Counted from the first letter of the stretch, positions 28,400-37,703 are shown. The stretch is DNA of 64,000 nt from Roseomonas aeriglobus (GCA_016937575.1 JAFHKN010000002.1:2728001-2792000); one strand, 5' to 3'. Made by a program: numbers and translations. Notes: a model not told the origin generated them from the sequence alone.

Positions 28400-30820
28400 T
28401 TAGTCGAGCGCCATCGCTTCCGCCGCCAGCGCTTCGGCCTCGGTCAGCAGCGCGTCGTCCGCCGCGCCCGACTGCGCCACGCTCTCGCGCCCGATCAGCA
28501 CCATCACCGGCACCGCCAGCGGGCTGATCCGGTCGAGCCGCGCGTGCAGCATCGTGCGGCCTGCCCGGTCGAGCAGGTCGGCCAGGCGCCCGACATCGGT
28601 CATTCGTGCCCGCGCATCCTCCCACGCCGCCTGGAGCAGCAGATGCGTCGGCTCGTATTTGCGCAGCACGTCGTAGATCAGGTCCGTCGAAAAGGTGACC
28701 TGCTTGCCCGACTTGCGCTTGCCGGGATGCTGCCGCTCGACCAGCCCGCCGATCACCGCGACTTCGCGGAAGGCGCGTTTCAGCAGGTTCGATCCCTGTA
28801 CCCAGTCGACGAACTCATGTTCCAGAATTTCGGGCGAAAACAGCGCCGCGGGATCGTCGATCGGTTCCAGGCCGTAGCAGGCGAGCGCATAATCGTTCGA
28901 TACGAAGCCGAGCGGCTTCAGCCCCATCGCCTCCATCCGGCGCGTGATGAGCATGCCGAGCGACTGATGCGCGTTCCACCCTTCGAAACTATAGGCGACC
29001 ATGTAGTGCCGCCCTTCCCGCTCGAAGGTCTCGACCAGCAGCTGGTCGGGCGCCGGCAGCATCGAGCGGCGATCCTGCACCTCCAGCCATTCGCGCACGT
29101 CCGCCGGGAAGCGATGCCATTCGCTGCGATCATAGAGGAAAGTGCGGACACGGTGGGCAAGGTTGGTCGACAACGCCATGCGCGTGCCGACATAGGTCGG
29201 GATGCGCGCGGGCTTCGTCGTCGCGCGAACCCACAGGTCGGCGACGTCCATCCGCTCGACCTCCAGGCTCAACCCTGCGAAGAAGAAGGTGTCGCCGACC
29301 GACAGACTGGACGCGAAATATTCCTCGACCGTGCCGAGCTTGCGTCCGTTCTTGAAGCGCACGTCGAGCGTGACCGCATCGACGATGATCCCCGCGTTCA
29401 GACGATGCTGCGCGACGAAGCGCGGGTGACTGACGCGCCAGATGCCGTCGGGGCCCTTCGTCAGCCGCTTGAACTTGTCATAGGCGCGCAGGGCATAGCC
29501 GCCGTCGGCGATGAACTGCAGCACGCGGTCGAACGTCTCGTCCGCCAGCGCCGAATAGGGCAGGCTCCCCCGGATTTCGGCCAGCAACGTGTCGCGCTCG
29601 AACGGGGCGGCGCACGCCACCGCCATGATATGCTGGGCCAGCACGTCGAGCGCGCCGGGACGGAAGATGTCGGGGTCGAGCTCGCCCGCCTCGACCGCAT
29701 CCAACGCCGCGCGTGCCTCGAGATATTCGAAGCGGTTGCCCGGCACGAGCACCGCCTCGGACGGCTCGTCCAGCCGGTGATTGGCGCGACCGATGCGCTG
29801 GAGCATTCGGCTTGAGCCCTTGGGCGCCCCCATCTGGATGACGCAGTCGACGTTGCCCCAGTCGACACCCAGGTCGAGGCTGGCGGTCGCCACCAGCGCG
29901 CGCAGGCGCCCGTCGGCCATCGCGGTTTCGACCTTGCGGCGCGCTTCCTTGGCGAGGCTGCCGTGGTGCACGCCGATCGGCAGGCTCTGGTCGTTTTCCT
30001 TCCACAGGTCCTGAAAGATCAGCTCGGCCAAGCTGCGGGTGTTGCAGAACACGATCGTCGTCCGTCGCGCCTCGATCTCGCGCATCACCTGTGGTGCGGC
30101 ATAGCGGCCCGAATGGCCCGACCACGGCACGCGCCCCTGCGGCAGCAGGATCGCGATGTTCGGCTCGGCGCCGGCCTCGCCGCGGACCAGCCGCACCGTG
30201 TCGATGTCGCCATCGGGGGCCAGCCAGGCGCGATAGCCGTCCGGGTCGGCGACCGTGGCCGACAGCGCCACGCGGCGCATGTCCGGCGCGATTCCCTGCA
30301 GCCGCGCGAGGCTGAGGCTCAGCAGGTCGCCGCGCTTGCCGGTCGCAAAAGCATGGACCTCGTCGATCACCACCGTCTTCAGCTGCGCGAACATCTCGAA
30401 ACTGTCGGGATAGCTGAGCAACAGGCTGAGCGATTCGGGCGTGGTCAGCAGGATATGCGGCGGGCGGGCACGTTGGCGCGCCTTGCGATCGGACGGCGTA
30501 TCGCCGCTGCGCGCCTCGACCCGGATGGGCAGGCCCATTTCCTCGATCGGCGTCATCAGGTTGCGCTGGACGTCGACCGCCAGCGCCTTGAGCGGGGATA
30601 CGTAAAGCGTGTGCAGCCCGTCGAAGCCCGGCGTCTCGATCAGCTCGGCCAGGCTCGGCAGGAACCCCGACAGCGTCTTGCCCGCGCCCGTCGGCGCGAC
30701 GAGCAACGCATGCTCCCCGGCGCGCCCCGCCGCCAGCATTTCGCGTTGATGCCGGCGCGGCGCCCAGCCCCGCGTGGCGAACCAGTCTGTGAGCTGCGGA
30801 GGAAGGTCGGGCGTCGTCAC
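28400..30820 (-). CDS. Ligase-associated DNA damage response DEXH-box helicase (Lhr type)
   Basis: A superfamily 2 helicase of about 806 residues. Motifs: Walker A APTGAGKT, TPESL, DEVH, SATV, the second RecA domain with VHHGSLAKEAR, and QRIGRANHR. A winged-helix and a long Lhr C-terminal domain follow, with the family end containing AWEDARARMTDVGRL. These helicases unwind nucleic acid with 3'-5' polarity and are encoded with pdeM and a ligase. The GTG at 30820 lies just before the conserved LPPQLTDWF; the ATG at 30856 is an alternative. No strong ribosome site distinguishes the two. Confidence 0.92.
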   Translation of the reverse strand: MTTPDLPPQLTDWFATRGWAPRRHQREMLAAGRAGEHALLVAPTGAGKTLSGFLPSLAELIETPGFDGLHTLYVSPLKALAVDVQRNLMTPIEEMGLPIRVEARSGDTPSDRKARQRARPPHILLTTPESLSLLLSYPDSFEMFAQLKTVVIDEVHAFATGKRGDLLSLSLARLQGIAPDMRRVALSATVADPDGYRAWLAPDGDIDTVRLVRGEAGAEPNIAILLPQGRVPWSGHSGRYAAPQVMREIEARRTTIVFCNTRSLAELIFQDLWKENDQSLPIGVHHGSLAKEARRKVETAMADGRLRALVATASLDLGVDWGNVDCVIQMGAPKGSSRMLQRIGRANHRLDEPSEAVLVPGNRFEYLEARAALDAVEAGELDPDIFRPGALDVLAQHIMAVACAAPFERDTLLAEIRGSLPYSALADETFDRVLQFIADGGYALRAYDKFKRLTKGPDGIWRVSHPRFVAQHRLNAGIIVDAVTLDVRFKNGRKLGTVEEYFASSLSVGDTFFFAGLSLEVERMDVADLWVRATTKPARIPTYVGTRMALSTNLAHRVRTFLYDRSEWHRFPADVREWLEVQDRRSMLPAPDQLLVETFEREGRHYMVAYSFEGWNAHQSLGMLITRRMEAMGLKPLGFVSNDYALACYGLEPIDDPAALFSPEILEHEFVDWVQGSNLLKRAFREVAVIGGLVERQHPGKRKSGKQVTFSTDLIYDVLRKYEPTHLLLQAAWEDARARMTDVGRLADLLDRAGRTMLHARLDRISPLAVPVMVLIGRESVAQSGAADDALLTEAEALAAEAMALD

Positions 30821-30997
30821 GTCTGCGCGATATAGGTTGCTCGCGGCGTATCCCAACAGCCGGCGTGCACGCGGTCATGCTCGATCGAGGGTCGAACAAC
30901 GCATCGCGGCTATCTGAAACCAGAGATCGCCGTCGCCGTCGCAGAGGTGACGTCACGCAGATCGGGGCGATGCGCGACCGTGCGACCGACGCACACG

Positions 30998-31035
30998 CGA
31001 AGCGCCGCCCCGACACGAGCCGGGACGGCGCTTCG
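30998..31035 (-). terminator. Hairpin downstream of rpmB
   Basis: A 15-bp stem with a single G-U pair on the minus strand (arms CGAAGCGCCG ... CGGCGCTTCG), about 48 bases after the rpmB stop. There is no T-run, so it may be a weak terminator or a 3'-end stabiliser. The rest of the 30857-31082 gap shows nothing recognisable. Confidence 0.45.
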
Positions 31036-31082
31036 TGAAACCCGTGAACGCACCGGCGTCAGACCGCCGGCGCGGGCGCGCT

Positions 31083-31379
31083 TTACGCGGCCTTGGTCTC
31101 GGCCAGCTTCTTGACAACGTCGCGCTTCAGGCGACGGGCGCGCAGCGACAGGTCGGTGTCGCTGGTCTTGACCAGCCAGTTGTCGAGACCGCCGTTGTGC
31201 TCGACCGAGCGCAGGCCGTGCGTCGACACGCGCAGGCGCACGCTGGTGCCCAGCGCGTCGCTGATCAGCGTGACGTTCTGCAGGTTCGGCAGGAACGTCC
31301 GCTTGGTCTTGTTGTTGGCGTGGGAGACATTGTGGCCCACCTGCCGGCCCTTGCCGGTCAGCTCGCAAATGCGCGACAT
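31083..31379 (-). CDS. rpmB: 50S ribosomal protein L28
   Basis: A 98-residue protein of the large ribosomal subunit. It begins [22 protein letters not shown], of which ELTGK and [13 protein letters not shown] are the family signature. It has the C-terminal extension usual in alphaproteobacteria and no zinc-binding cysteine pairs. It stands alone, followed by a hairpin, as is common for rpmB in this class. Confidence 0.97.
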   Translation of the reverse strand: MSRICELTGKGRQVGHNVSHANNKTKRTFLPNLQNVTLISDALGTSVRLRVSTHGLRSVEHNGGLDNWLVKTSDTDLSLRARRLKRDVVKKLAETKAA

Positions 31380-31557
31380 CGCTTGAAATCCTGATCTACC
31401 AACGGTCGAAACCGACCCGGAAAGGCCGCGCCCCTACCCCGTGGTGGCGCATCCGTCAACCGATTCACGTCGCGCCGCGCCGATGCGATGCAACTTAGCA
31501 CGGATCAACCGCGTTTGGTTACGCGAACGATTCGATTGTTTCGGGGAGAGTTTGGGC

Positions 31558-31788
31558 ATGCGCGCGTTGCTGGTTCTGCTGGGTCTGGCGGTGGTCGTCG
31601 TCATCATCGCGATGTCGCTGGGCATGATCTCGATCGATGGCGGCCGCCTGCCGCGCGTCGCGGTCGAAGGCGGGCAGGCGCCCAAGGTCGACGTCGGTAC
31701 GATCGACGTCGGCACGGTCAACAAGACCGTCCAGGTGCCGGTGGTCGAGGTGAAGAAGGCCGACAACGCCACCGCGACGCCGCAATGA
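31558..31788 (+). CDS. Small single-membrane-span protein
   Basis: A 76-residue protein with an N-terminal membrane helix or anchor (RALLVLLGLAVVVVIIAMSLG, about 2-22). A short extracytoplasmic tail follows, rich in Val and Asp with the repeat-like VDVGTIDVGTV and VPVVEVKK. The ATG at 31558 has a GGGGAGAG ribosome site; longer in-frame starts lack one. It overlaps the YqaE gene by four bases (ATGA), so the two are probably made together. I do not recognise a family. Confidence 0.78.
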   Translation: MRALLVLLGLAVVVVIIAMSLGMISIDGGRLPRVAVEGGQAPKVDVGTIDVGTVNKTVQVPVVEVKKADNATATPQ

Positions 31789-31976
31789 CAGTCGGCGTCG
31801 GTCCGGTCGTGGCAGCCGTGCTGCTGCCGCCGTTCGGCGTCTTTCTGCGCCGGGGCGTGGGACGTGATTTCTGGGTCGCCTGCGCGCTGACGCTGGTCGG
31901 CTTCGTGCCCGGGCTGATCTTCGCCGTGTGGAGCGTGCTGCGCGAACCGGGTGACGGAACGCCCATCGCCGTTTAA
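31785..31976 (+). CDS. YqaE/Pmp3 family membrane protein
   Basis: A 63-residue two-helix membrane protein of the Pmp3/YqaE (UPF0057) family. The family pattern is seen in LLPPFGVFLRRGVGRDFW, followed by LTLVGFVPGLIFAVW. These proteins are linked to membrane potential and salt or stress tolerance in other organisms. The start overlaps the stop of the upstream small membrane protein, and tadA begins ten bases after its stop, so a three-gene unit is likely. Confidence 0.88.
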   Translation: MTVGVGPVVAAVLLPPFGVFLRRGVGRDFWVACALTLVGFVPGLIFAVWSVLREPGDGTPIAV

Positions 31977-31986
31977 TCCGGGGGCG

Positions 31987-32436
31987 ATGTTCCCGCTTCC
32001 GCCCCCCATGCGCGCCGCGCTCGATGCGGCTGCCGAAGCGGCAAAGCAGGGCGAGGTACCGGTCGGCGCGGTGGTGATTCGCGGGGCCGAGATCGTCGCG
32101 GTCGCCGCCAATGCGCCCCGCACGCTCCACGATCCGACGGCGCATGCCGAAATGCTCGCGATTCGCCGCGCTGCGCAGGCGCTGGGCCGCGACCGGCTCG
32201 ACGACTGCGACCTGTGGGTGACGCTGGAGCCCTGCGCGATGTGCGCAGGCGCGATCGCCCATGCCCGAATCGTTCGGCTCTATTACGGCGCCAGCGATGC
32301 GAAAGGCGGGGCGATCGAACATGGCCCGCGGTTCTTCGGCCAGCCGACCTGCCATCACCGGCCCGACGTCTATTCGGGTATCGGCGAGCGCGAGGCGGCG
32401 GACCTGCTGCGCACGTTCTTCGCGGCCCGGCGGTAG
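31987..32436 (+). CDS. tadA: tRNA adenosine(34) deaminase
   Basis: A 149-residue zinc deaminase that makes inosine at the tRNA-Arg wobble position. The zinc and catalytic motifs HAEM and PCAMC are present. The tail (YYGASDAKGGA, QPTCHH, LLRTFFAARR) is that of TadA rather than guanine or cytosine deaminases. The ATG at 31987 (MFPLPPPM) is preferred; a GTG at 31951 would add 12 residues inside the YqaE gene. Normal length. Confidence 0.92.
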   Translation: MFPLPPPMRAALDAAAEAAKQGEVPVGAVVIRGAEIVAVAANAPRTLHDPTAHAEMLAIRRAAQALGRDRLDDCDLWVTLEPCAMCAGAIAHARIVRLYYGASDAKGGAIEHGPRFFGQPTCHHRPDVYSGIGEREAADLLRTFFAARR

Positions 32437-32666
32437 CGTTCGACCGGCCGTGGTCGAGGCGGTCGTGCTCCGGCGCCAGGCCGGTGCCCTGGCCATCGCC
32501 CCCGTTCGGCGTCCGCCGCGCCGGCACATCTTTTGCTCAACTTAAGTAGATGAAATTCCAGCGTCGCATCGTCGGAACGGCTTTGCCGGCAGTGCGTACA
32601 TCTTGCATCCTCTCCACCCGTCCACCCGCCGCAAGCGCGGGGGACATCCGCAACACAGGAGGCATG

Positions 32667-33125
32667 ATGACTGGAGCAATTCTGCCCGCGCTGCTCGCTG
32701 GAGCGGCCGCGGTCGCCGGCGTATCGGGCGACATCTCGCACCGGCACAATGTCCGCATCGATCACCATCGCGGTGCGATCGATGCCGAATATCGCAGCCG
32801 GGTGCTCATTACCCACAAGCAGGTCGGATCGGTGACGCCGGGCCGTGCGTCCTCGACGCTGCGGTGCCAGTGGCAGGCGACGCTGATCGTCGACAGGGAT
32901 GCGCGTCAGGCTGGCGGGGCGATGATGGCGCGGACGATGACGCGCGACTCAGCGCTCGCCGGATCGCGCCCCGGCTGGTGCGAAGGCGCCCGCCGCGCGA
33001 TCGCCCAGGACGTCGCGGCGCGCGAATCGGTGCTACGCGACCAGCTCGCCGCCGTGGCGGCCGATGATCACGCCGTGCTGACCGCGGAAATCGATCGCCT
33101 GCACGATCCGGTGCGCCGCGGGTGA
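32667..33125 (+). CDS. Hypothetical exported protein
   Basis: A 152-residue protein with a short Ala-rich signal-like N-terminus (TGAILPALLAGAAAVAGVSG). A mostly polar region follows with two cysteines (LRCQWQA and PGWCEGA), perhaps a disulfide in the periplasm. The AGGAGG site is four bases before the ATG at 32667, which decides against the ATG at 32550. The stop overlaps the porin start (GTGA), so it is coupled to the TorF-type porin and may assist it. No known family recognised. Confidence 0.72.
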   Translation: MTGAILPALLAGAAAVAGVSGDISHRHNVRIDHHRGAIDAEYRSRVLITHKQVGSVTPGRASSTLRCQWQATLIVDRDARQAGGAMMARTMTRDSALAGSRPGWCEGARRAIAQDVAARESVLRDQLAAVAADDHAVLTAEIDRLHDPVRRG

Positions 33126-33856
33126 GGCGTGTCGCGATCCTGATCGCCGGCGTCGCAACCCTGGTTGCGACGCCCGCCTTCGGCCAATCCCGACCGAGTG
33201 TCGGCGCGGAGGTGGCGACCGACGAGGTCCGCCGGGGCCTGAGCTGGAGCGACGGCCGCCCGGCCGCGTCGGCCGACGTCACGACCGATATCGCCGGTTT
33301 CGACCTGTCGGGCCGCGTCGTCACGACCCGCGGCTCGCAGCGGCATGCCGGGGCCGATGCGGTCGCCGACCTGGAACTGGGCCGGGGGTTCGACCTGGGC
33401 GGCCTCAGTCTGCGCGCGTCGATCACGGGCCATCTGTTCGCCGGATCGGCGATCGGGGCCGATTATTACGAGCTCGGCGGGACGGGCAGCTATACCCTTG
33501 GCCCCGTGACACTCGATGCCGGGGCGAAATACGCCCCCGACCAGTCGGCAATCGGTGGCGACAACCTCTACCTGTTCGCCAATGCGAGCGGCGCGATCAT
33601 CGGCACGCCGCTGACGGCCGTCGCCGGCATCGGCCGATCGAGCGGACGCACCGACGATCCCATACGCGCCGCCCGGCTGCGCCCGGCGGGGAATTATACC
33701 GACTGGCGGCTGGGGCTGTCCTATGGGCTCAGCAAGCTGACGCTGTCGGTCGACTATATCGCGACCAATGTCGACGACCGGCCGATGCTGTCGCCCCTGG
33801 CCGATCCCGATCACGTCGGCGACCGATTCGTCGCGCGGGCGCGGATCGCGTTCTAG
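33122..33856 (+). CDS. TorF-family putative porin
   Basis: A 244-residue outer-membrane beta-barrel. A signal peptide (RRVAILIAGVATLVATPAFGQ) precedes a barrel of alternating strands. It has the family start SVGAEVATDEVRRGLSWSDG and a C-terminal strand ending ARARIAF with the terminal Phe expected for BAM-dependent insertion. GTG start, overlapping the stop of the preceding gene by four bases. The name TorF denotes a family; substrate is unknown. Confidence 0.85.
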   Translation: MRRVAILIAGVATLVATPAFGQSRPSVGAEVATDEVRRGLSWSDGRPAASADVTTDIAGFDLSGRVVTTRGSQRHAGADAVADLELGRGFDLGGLSLRASITGHLFAGSAIGADYYELGGTGSYTLGPVTLDAGAKYAPDQSAIGGDNLYLFANASGAIIGTPLTAVAGIGRSSGRTDDPIRAARLRPAGNYTDWRLGLSYGLSKLTLSVDYIATNVDDRPMLSPLADPDHVGDRFVARARIAF

Positions 33857-33934
33857 CCCGCGGCGCCCCGGCGAAGGCCGGGCGCCCGGTTCGCATCGGT
33901 TACGCGCAGAGCGATCGCCGCTCGGGCGCAGGAA

Positions 33935-33962
33935 CTGTGCCCCGGCCGTCGCCGGGGCACAG
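33935..33962. terminator. Perfect hairpin between convergent porin and OmpA genes
   Basis: A 12-bp perfect stem (CTGTGCCCCGGC) with a four-base loop, ten bases beyond the stop of the minus-strand OmpA gene. A second GC-rich hairpin lies at about 33861-33890. There is no T-run on either strand. Its position suggests a bidirectional 3'-end structure. Confidence 0.5.
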
Positions 33963-33971
33963 CCGGAACGC

Positions 33972-34640
33972 TTATCCTTCGCGTGTCACCGGCACGATCT
34001 TGATCTCGACGCGGCGGTTGGCGGCGCGGCCGTCTTCGGTCGCGTTCGACGCGATCGGCTGGGTCTCGCCAAAGCCGCGCGTGCCCAGACGCGCCGGGTT
34101 CACGCCGCGACCCGCCAGATAATCCGCCACGGCGGTCGCGCGGCGCTCCGACAACGTCTGGTTATACGCATCGGCGCCGGTCGAATCGGTGTGGCCGTAC
34201 ACATCGACATAGGTCGACTGATATTGCGCCAGCACGTCTGCGACCTGATCGAGCGTCGGGCGGAACTGCGGCTGGATGTCGGCACGGTCGTAGCCGAAGG
34301 TGATGCCCGAGGGCATGTTGAGCACCAGCTCGTCGCCCTGACGGATCACCTGCACATCGGTGCCGGCGGTACGGGCGCGCAGGTCGCGCTCCTGCTTGTC
34401 CATATATGCGCCGATGCCGGCACCCGCGAGCGCGCCGATGCCGGCGCCGACGATCTTCTCGGTCCGGTCGCGCCGTCCACCGACCAGGTCGCCCAGCAGG
34501 TAACCGCCGACCGCGCCACCGACGCCGCCGATCGCCGTCCGCGAAATCTTGCGCTCCCCGGTTTCCGGATCGGTCACGCATGCGCTGGTCAGCGTCATCG
34601 CGCTCAGGCTGGCGGCCATCAGCAACTTCGAACGAAACAT
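33972..34640 (-). CDS. OmpA-family lipoprotein with glycine zipper
   Basis: A 222-residue outer-membrane lipoprotein. The lipobox LTSAC gives a mature Cys at about residue 21. A glycine-zipper segment (about 37-80; GGVGGAVGGYLLGDL, GAGIGALAGAGIGAYM) precedes the OmpA C-terminal peptidoglycan-binding domain (about 105-215) with VDVYGHTDSTGADAYNQ, LSERRA and NRRVEIKI. Such proteins tie the outer membrane to the cell wall. An AGGAGG ribosome site fixes the start at 34640. A candidate stress-sigma promoter lies just upstream. Confidence 0.92.
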   Translation of the reverse strand: MFRSKLLMAASLSAMTLTSACVTDPETGERKISRTAIGGVGGAVGGYLLGDLVGGRRDRTEKIVGAGIGALAGAGIGAYMDKQERDLRARTAGTDVQVIRQGDELVLNMPSGITFGYDRADIQPQFRPTLDQVADVLAQYQSTYVDVYGHTDSTGADAYNQTLSERRATAVADYLAGRGVNPARLGTRGFGETQPIASNATEDGRAANRRVEIKIVPVTREG

Positions 34641-34668
34641 TCCTGTCCTCCTTTGATCTCGCGGTCCC

Positions 34669-34694
34669 AACCCGCGTTCTGCGTCCCTTGTTCC
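34669..34694 (-). promoter_or_regulatory. Candidate EcfG-type promoter for the OmpA lipoprotein gene
   Basis: On the minus strand, GGAAC (34694-34690) is followed after 17 bases by GGTT (34672-34669). This is close to the alphaproteobacterial general-stress pattern GGAAC-N16/17-CGTT, with one mismatch in the -10 element. It lies about 30 bases upstream of the start codon. It rests only on a pattern match. Confidence 0.3.
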
Positions 34695-34770
34695 GCCTGC
34701 GAACTGAACCTTGGCTGACATGATCGGTTGTGCAGGGCGGCCATCCGCGGATAAGGGAACGCACACGCCC

Positions 34771-36078
34771 ATGACCGCGCTCCCCCCCTTTCCCTGGATC
34801 GATGTCGTCATCATCCTCGCACTCGTCGCGCTGAACGGCGTGTTCGCGATGAGCGAGCTGGCGATCGTGTCGGCACGCAAGGCGCGGCTGGAGGCGATGG
34901 CAAAGGTCGGCAAGCGCGGCGCAGGCGCGGCGATCCGCCTGGCCGCCGACCCCGGCAAGTTCCTATCGACCGTCCAGATCGGCATCACGCTGATCGGTAT
35001 CCTGGCCGGTGCCTATTCCGGCGCCAGCCTCGGCACGCCGACGGCGGCGCGTATCGAGACGTTGGGCGTCAGCCACGAAACCGCCGAGACGATCGGCTTC
35101 GCGATCGTCATCGGGCTCACCACCTTCGCCTCGCTCATCATCGGCGAACTGGTGCCCAAACAGTTCGCGCTGCGCAGCCCGGAACCGATCGCCGCAGTGA
35201 TGGCGCTGCCGATGACCTATCTGGCGGTCATCACCAAGCCGGTCGTCTGGCTGCTCGATTCATCGAGCGCCCTCATCTTCAAGCTGCTCGGCCTCAACCG
35301 CGAATCGGAAAATCAGGTGACGGCGGAGGAATTGCACCTGATCGTCGCCGAAGCGTCGAAATCGGGCGTGATCGAGGAGCATGAACGCACGATCATCTCG
35401 GGCGTCGTCCGCCTGGCCGACCGTCCGGTCCGCGAGGTGATGACGCCGCGCACCGCGGTCGAATGGCTCGACGCCGACCTGTCGGACGCCGACCTGCGCG
35501 CCCGACTGGTCGAATCGCCGCACACCCGATTGCCCGTCGCCGAAGGCTCGGTCGATGCGGTCGTCGGTGTCGTCCAGTCGCGCGATATCGTCGAGGCGAT
35601 GGTCCGCGGCCACACGCTGGACCTGCGCGCGTTGATGAAATCGGCCCCGGTCCTGCCCGACCAGCTCGACGCGATGGACGCGCTGGTCGTGCTGCGCCGC
35701 GCCGAAGTGCCGATGGGCCTGGTCCACGACGAATATGGCCATTTCGAAGGCGTGGTGACGCCGGCCAACCTCCTGGCGGCGATCGCCGGCGAGTTCGTGT
35801 CGGACGTCGACGAGGGCACCGAACGGATGGTCGTCGAACGCGAGGACGGATCGTTGCTGGTATCGGGCTCGATGCCCGCCGACGCGCTGGCCGAACGACT
35901 GGGCATCGACCTCGACGAAGACCGCGACTTCGCAACCGTCGCCGGTCTGGCGCTCGCGATCCTCAAGCATCTGCCCGAAGAGGGGGAGACCTTCGAGAGC
36001 CAGGGGTGGCGGTTCGAGATCGTCGACATGGACGGCCGCAAGATCGACAAGCTGCTGGTCGCACGGGCCGACGCCTGA
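34771..36078 (+). CDS. CNNM/CBS-domain transporter (hemolysin-C / CorC family)
   Basis: A 435-residue inner-membrane protein. An N-terminal DUF21/CNNM transmembrane domain (about 10-200; three or four helices, with LNGVFAMSELAIVSARKARL) precedes a CBS pair (about 215-345, with REVMTPRTAVEWLD and VVGVVQSRDIVE) and a C-terminal CorC/HlyC domain (about 355-430). Family members handle magnesium or cobalt efflux; the haemolysin name is historical. The ATG at 34771 matches the family start; the more distant ATG at 34711 lies in the divergent OmpA promoter region. Confidence 0.9.
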   Translation: MTALPPFPWIDVVIILALVALNGVFAMSELAIVSARKARLEAMAKVGKRGAGAAIRLAADPGKFLSTVQIGITLIGILAGAYSGASLGTPTAARIETLGVSHETAETIGFAIVIGLTTFASLIIGELVPKQFALRSPEPIAAVMALPMTYLAVITKPVVWLLDSSSALIFKLLGLNRESENQVTAEELHLIVAEASKSGVIEEHERTIISGVVRLADRPVREVMTPRTAVEWLDADLSDADLRARLVESPHTRLPVAEGSVDAVVGVVQSRDIVEAMVRGHTLDLRALMKSAPVLPDQLDAMDALVVLRRAEVPMGLVHDEYGHFEGVVTPANLLAAIAGEFVSDVDEGTERMVVEREDGSLLVSGSMPADALAERLGIDLDEDRDFATVAGLALAILKHLPEEGETFESQGWRFEIVDMDGRKIDKLLVARADA

Positions 36079-36146
36079 CCGTCCACCGGCCCAATACTTC
36101 AATCCTGCCTACCCGCCCCGATCTGCTAAGGTCGGGATCTGCAAGC

Positions 36147-37166
36147 TCAGTCGAACAGGCCATCCTGCGAGCCTGCGGGCGGTTCCAGGCCGAGGTGCTT
36201 CCAGCCCAGTCCGTTCAGGCATCGCCCCCGCGCCGTCCGGGCGATCAGGCCCAGCTGGATCAGATAAGGTTCGATCACTTCCTCGATCGTGTCGCGCGGT
36301 TCGCTCAGGCCGGCGGCCAGCGTTTCGACACCGACCGGACCGCCTTTGTAGATGTCGGCGATCATCGTCAGGTAGCGGCGGTCCATCGCGTCGAGGCCGA
36401 GGTTGTCGACCTCCAACCGTGTCAGCGCGCTGTCGGCAGCCTTCGCGTTCACCGTCTCGACACCCGCGACATTGGCGAAGTCGCGGACGCGGCGCAGCAG
36501 GCGGCCGGCGATGCGCGGCGTGCCGCGCGACCGGCGGGCGATCTCGCGCGCGCCATCATCGGCGACATGCAGGTCGAGCAGACCGGCGGCGCGGGTTACC
36601 ACGCGCAGCAGCTCGTCCTCGGTATAGAATTGCAGGCGCACGGGGATGCCGAAACGATCGCGCAGCGGCGTCGTCAGCAACCCCTGGCGGGTGGTCGCGC
36701 CGACCAGGGTGAAGCGCGGCAGGTCGATGCGCACCGAACGTGCCGATGGTCCCTCCCCGATCATCAGGTCGAGCGCGCGATCCTCCATCGCCGGATAAAG
36801 GACTTCCTCGACCGCGGGATTGAGGCGGTGGATCTCGTCGATGAACAGGACGTCGCCGTCCTCCAGGTTCGTCAACAGCGCGGCAAGGTCGCCCGACTTG
36901 GCGATGACCGGGCCGCTGGTCGCGCGAAAGCCCACGCCCATTTCGCGTGCGACGATCTGCGCCAGCGTCGTCTTGCCGAGCCCGGGCGGCCCGAAGAACA
37001 GCACGTGGTCGAGCGCATCGCCGCGCGACTTGGCGGCATCGATGAACACCCGCAGATTCTCGCGCGCAGCCTTCTGCCCGACGAACTCGTCGAGGCTCTT
37101 GGGGCGCAGAGCGGCGTCGACGTCTTCGGGGCGGCGGCTGGCGGTGAGGATACGGTCGTCGGTCAT
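36147..37166 (-). CDS. ruvB: Holliday junction branch migration ATPase RuvB
   Basis: A 339-residue AAA+ motor that drives branch migration with RuvA. Walker A GPPGLGKT (59-66), Walker B FIDEIH (108-113), sensor 1 GATTR and the arginine-finger region DRFG are intact. The C-terminal winged helix has [10 protein letters not shown] and RTARGR. The start at 37166 begins MTDDRIL, the usual short N-terminus. A ParDE toxin-antitoxin pair separates it from ruvA on the same strand, with only two bases between the toxin stop and this start. Confidence 0.97.
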   Translation of the reverse strand: MTDDRILTASRRPEDVDAALRPKSLDEFVGQKAARENLRVFIDAAKSRGDALDHVLFFGPPGLGKTTLAQIVAREMGVGFRATSGPVIAKSGDLAALLTNLEDGDVLFIDEIHRLNPAVEEVLYPAMEDRALDLMIGEGPSARSVRIDLPRFTLVGATTRQGLLTTPLRDRFGIPVRLQFYTEDELLRVVTRAAGLLDLHVADDGAREIARRSRGTPRIAGRLLRRVRDFANVAGVETVNAKAADSALTRLEVDNLGLDAMDRRYLTMIADIYKGGPVGVETLAAGLSEPRDTIEEVIEPYLIQLGLIARTARGRCLNGLGWKHLGLEPPAGSQDGLFD

Positions 37167-37168
37167 TG

Positions 37169-37465
37169 CTATTGTCCCAACGCCCGTTCGGCGTCCTGCG
37201 CGTGATGAAGGATGCGAACGATCACTACCGGTCCACCGTCGATCTGGTAAAAAATGCGGTGCGATCGACATCGCACGCTGCGCATACCCGACGCCAAATC
37301 GCCATCGTCCCGCCCTGCCAAGGGCCGCGCCCCAATCGCATGCACGGTTTGCTGCAGGTCGATCACATAAGCCGCAGCGACCGCTTCACCGAACCGCTCG
37401 AGACTGAAGTCCCGAATGGCCTCGACGTCCGCGCGTGCGCTTGACGAATACCTCGGCTTAGGCAC
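37169..37465 (-). CDS. parE: ParE/RelE-type toxin
   Basis: A 98-residue toxin of the RelE/ParE superfamily. The fold pattern is seen in [18 protein letters not shown], then [10 protein letters not shown] and the C-terminal strand motif [22 protein letters not shown]. ParE toxins inhibit gyrase; RelE relatives cleave mRNA, and the sequence favours ParE. The GTG at 37465 overlaps the antitoxin stop by eight bases, which supports it over an upstream start within the antitoxin. The gene sits inside the ruv operon, two bases before ruvB. Confidence 0.85.
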   Translation of the reverse strand: MPKPRYSSSARADVEAIRDFSLERFGEAVAAAYVIDLQQTVHAIGARPLAGRDDGDLASGMRSVRCRSHRIFYQIDGGPVVIVRILHHAQDAERALGQ

Positions 37466-37703
37466 GCCGGCTCGGCAGGCCCGCCAGAATTTCGTCGAAC
37501 ATCTCATCGATGTCCTGATCGACGATGCCGGACGCCAGCCCCTCCTCGATCAGCGCTTTCAGCCGCTGCCGCCCATTACGCTCCCGATCCCGCTCCGCCA
37601 GGTCGCGGAAATAGTCGGCGGCGTCGGCGTAGCTGCCGTCTGATACCCGCGACTCGATCCAGCTCTGAAGGTCCGGCGGCAGGGGGATGCTGACGTGAAT
37701 CAT
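37458..37703 (-). CDS. parD: ParD-type antitoxin
   Basis: An 81-residue antitoxin with an N-terminal ribbon-helix-helix DNA-binding part (IHVSIPLPPDLQSWIESRV, then SYADAADYFRDLAERD). An acidic C-terminus (IVDQDIDEMFDEILAGL) should bind the toxin. ParD proteins repress their own operon. The order antitoxin-toxin with overlap is typical of type II pairs. It begins 37 bases after the ruvA stop, so it can be transcribed from both a ruv promoter and its own. Confidence 0.85.
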   Translation of the reverse strand: MIHVSIPLPPDLQSWIESRVSDGSYADAADYFRDLAERDRERNGRQRLKALIEEGLASGIVDQDIDEMFDEILAGLPSRRA

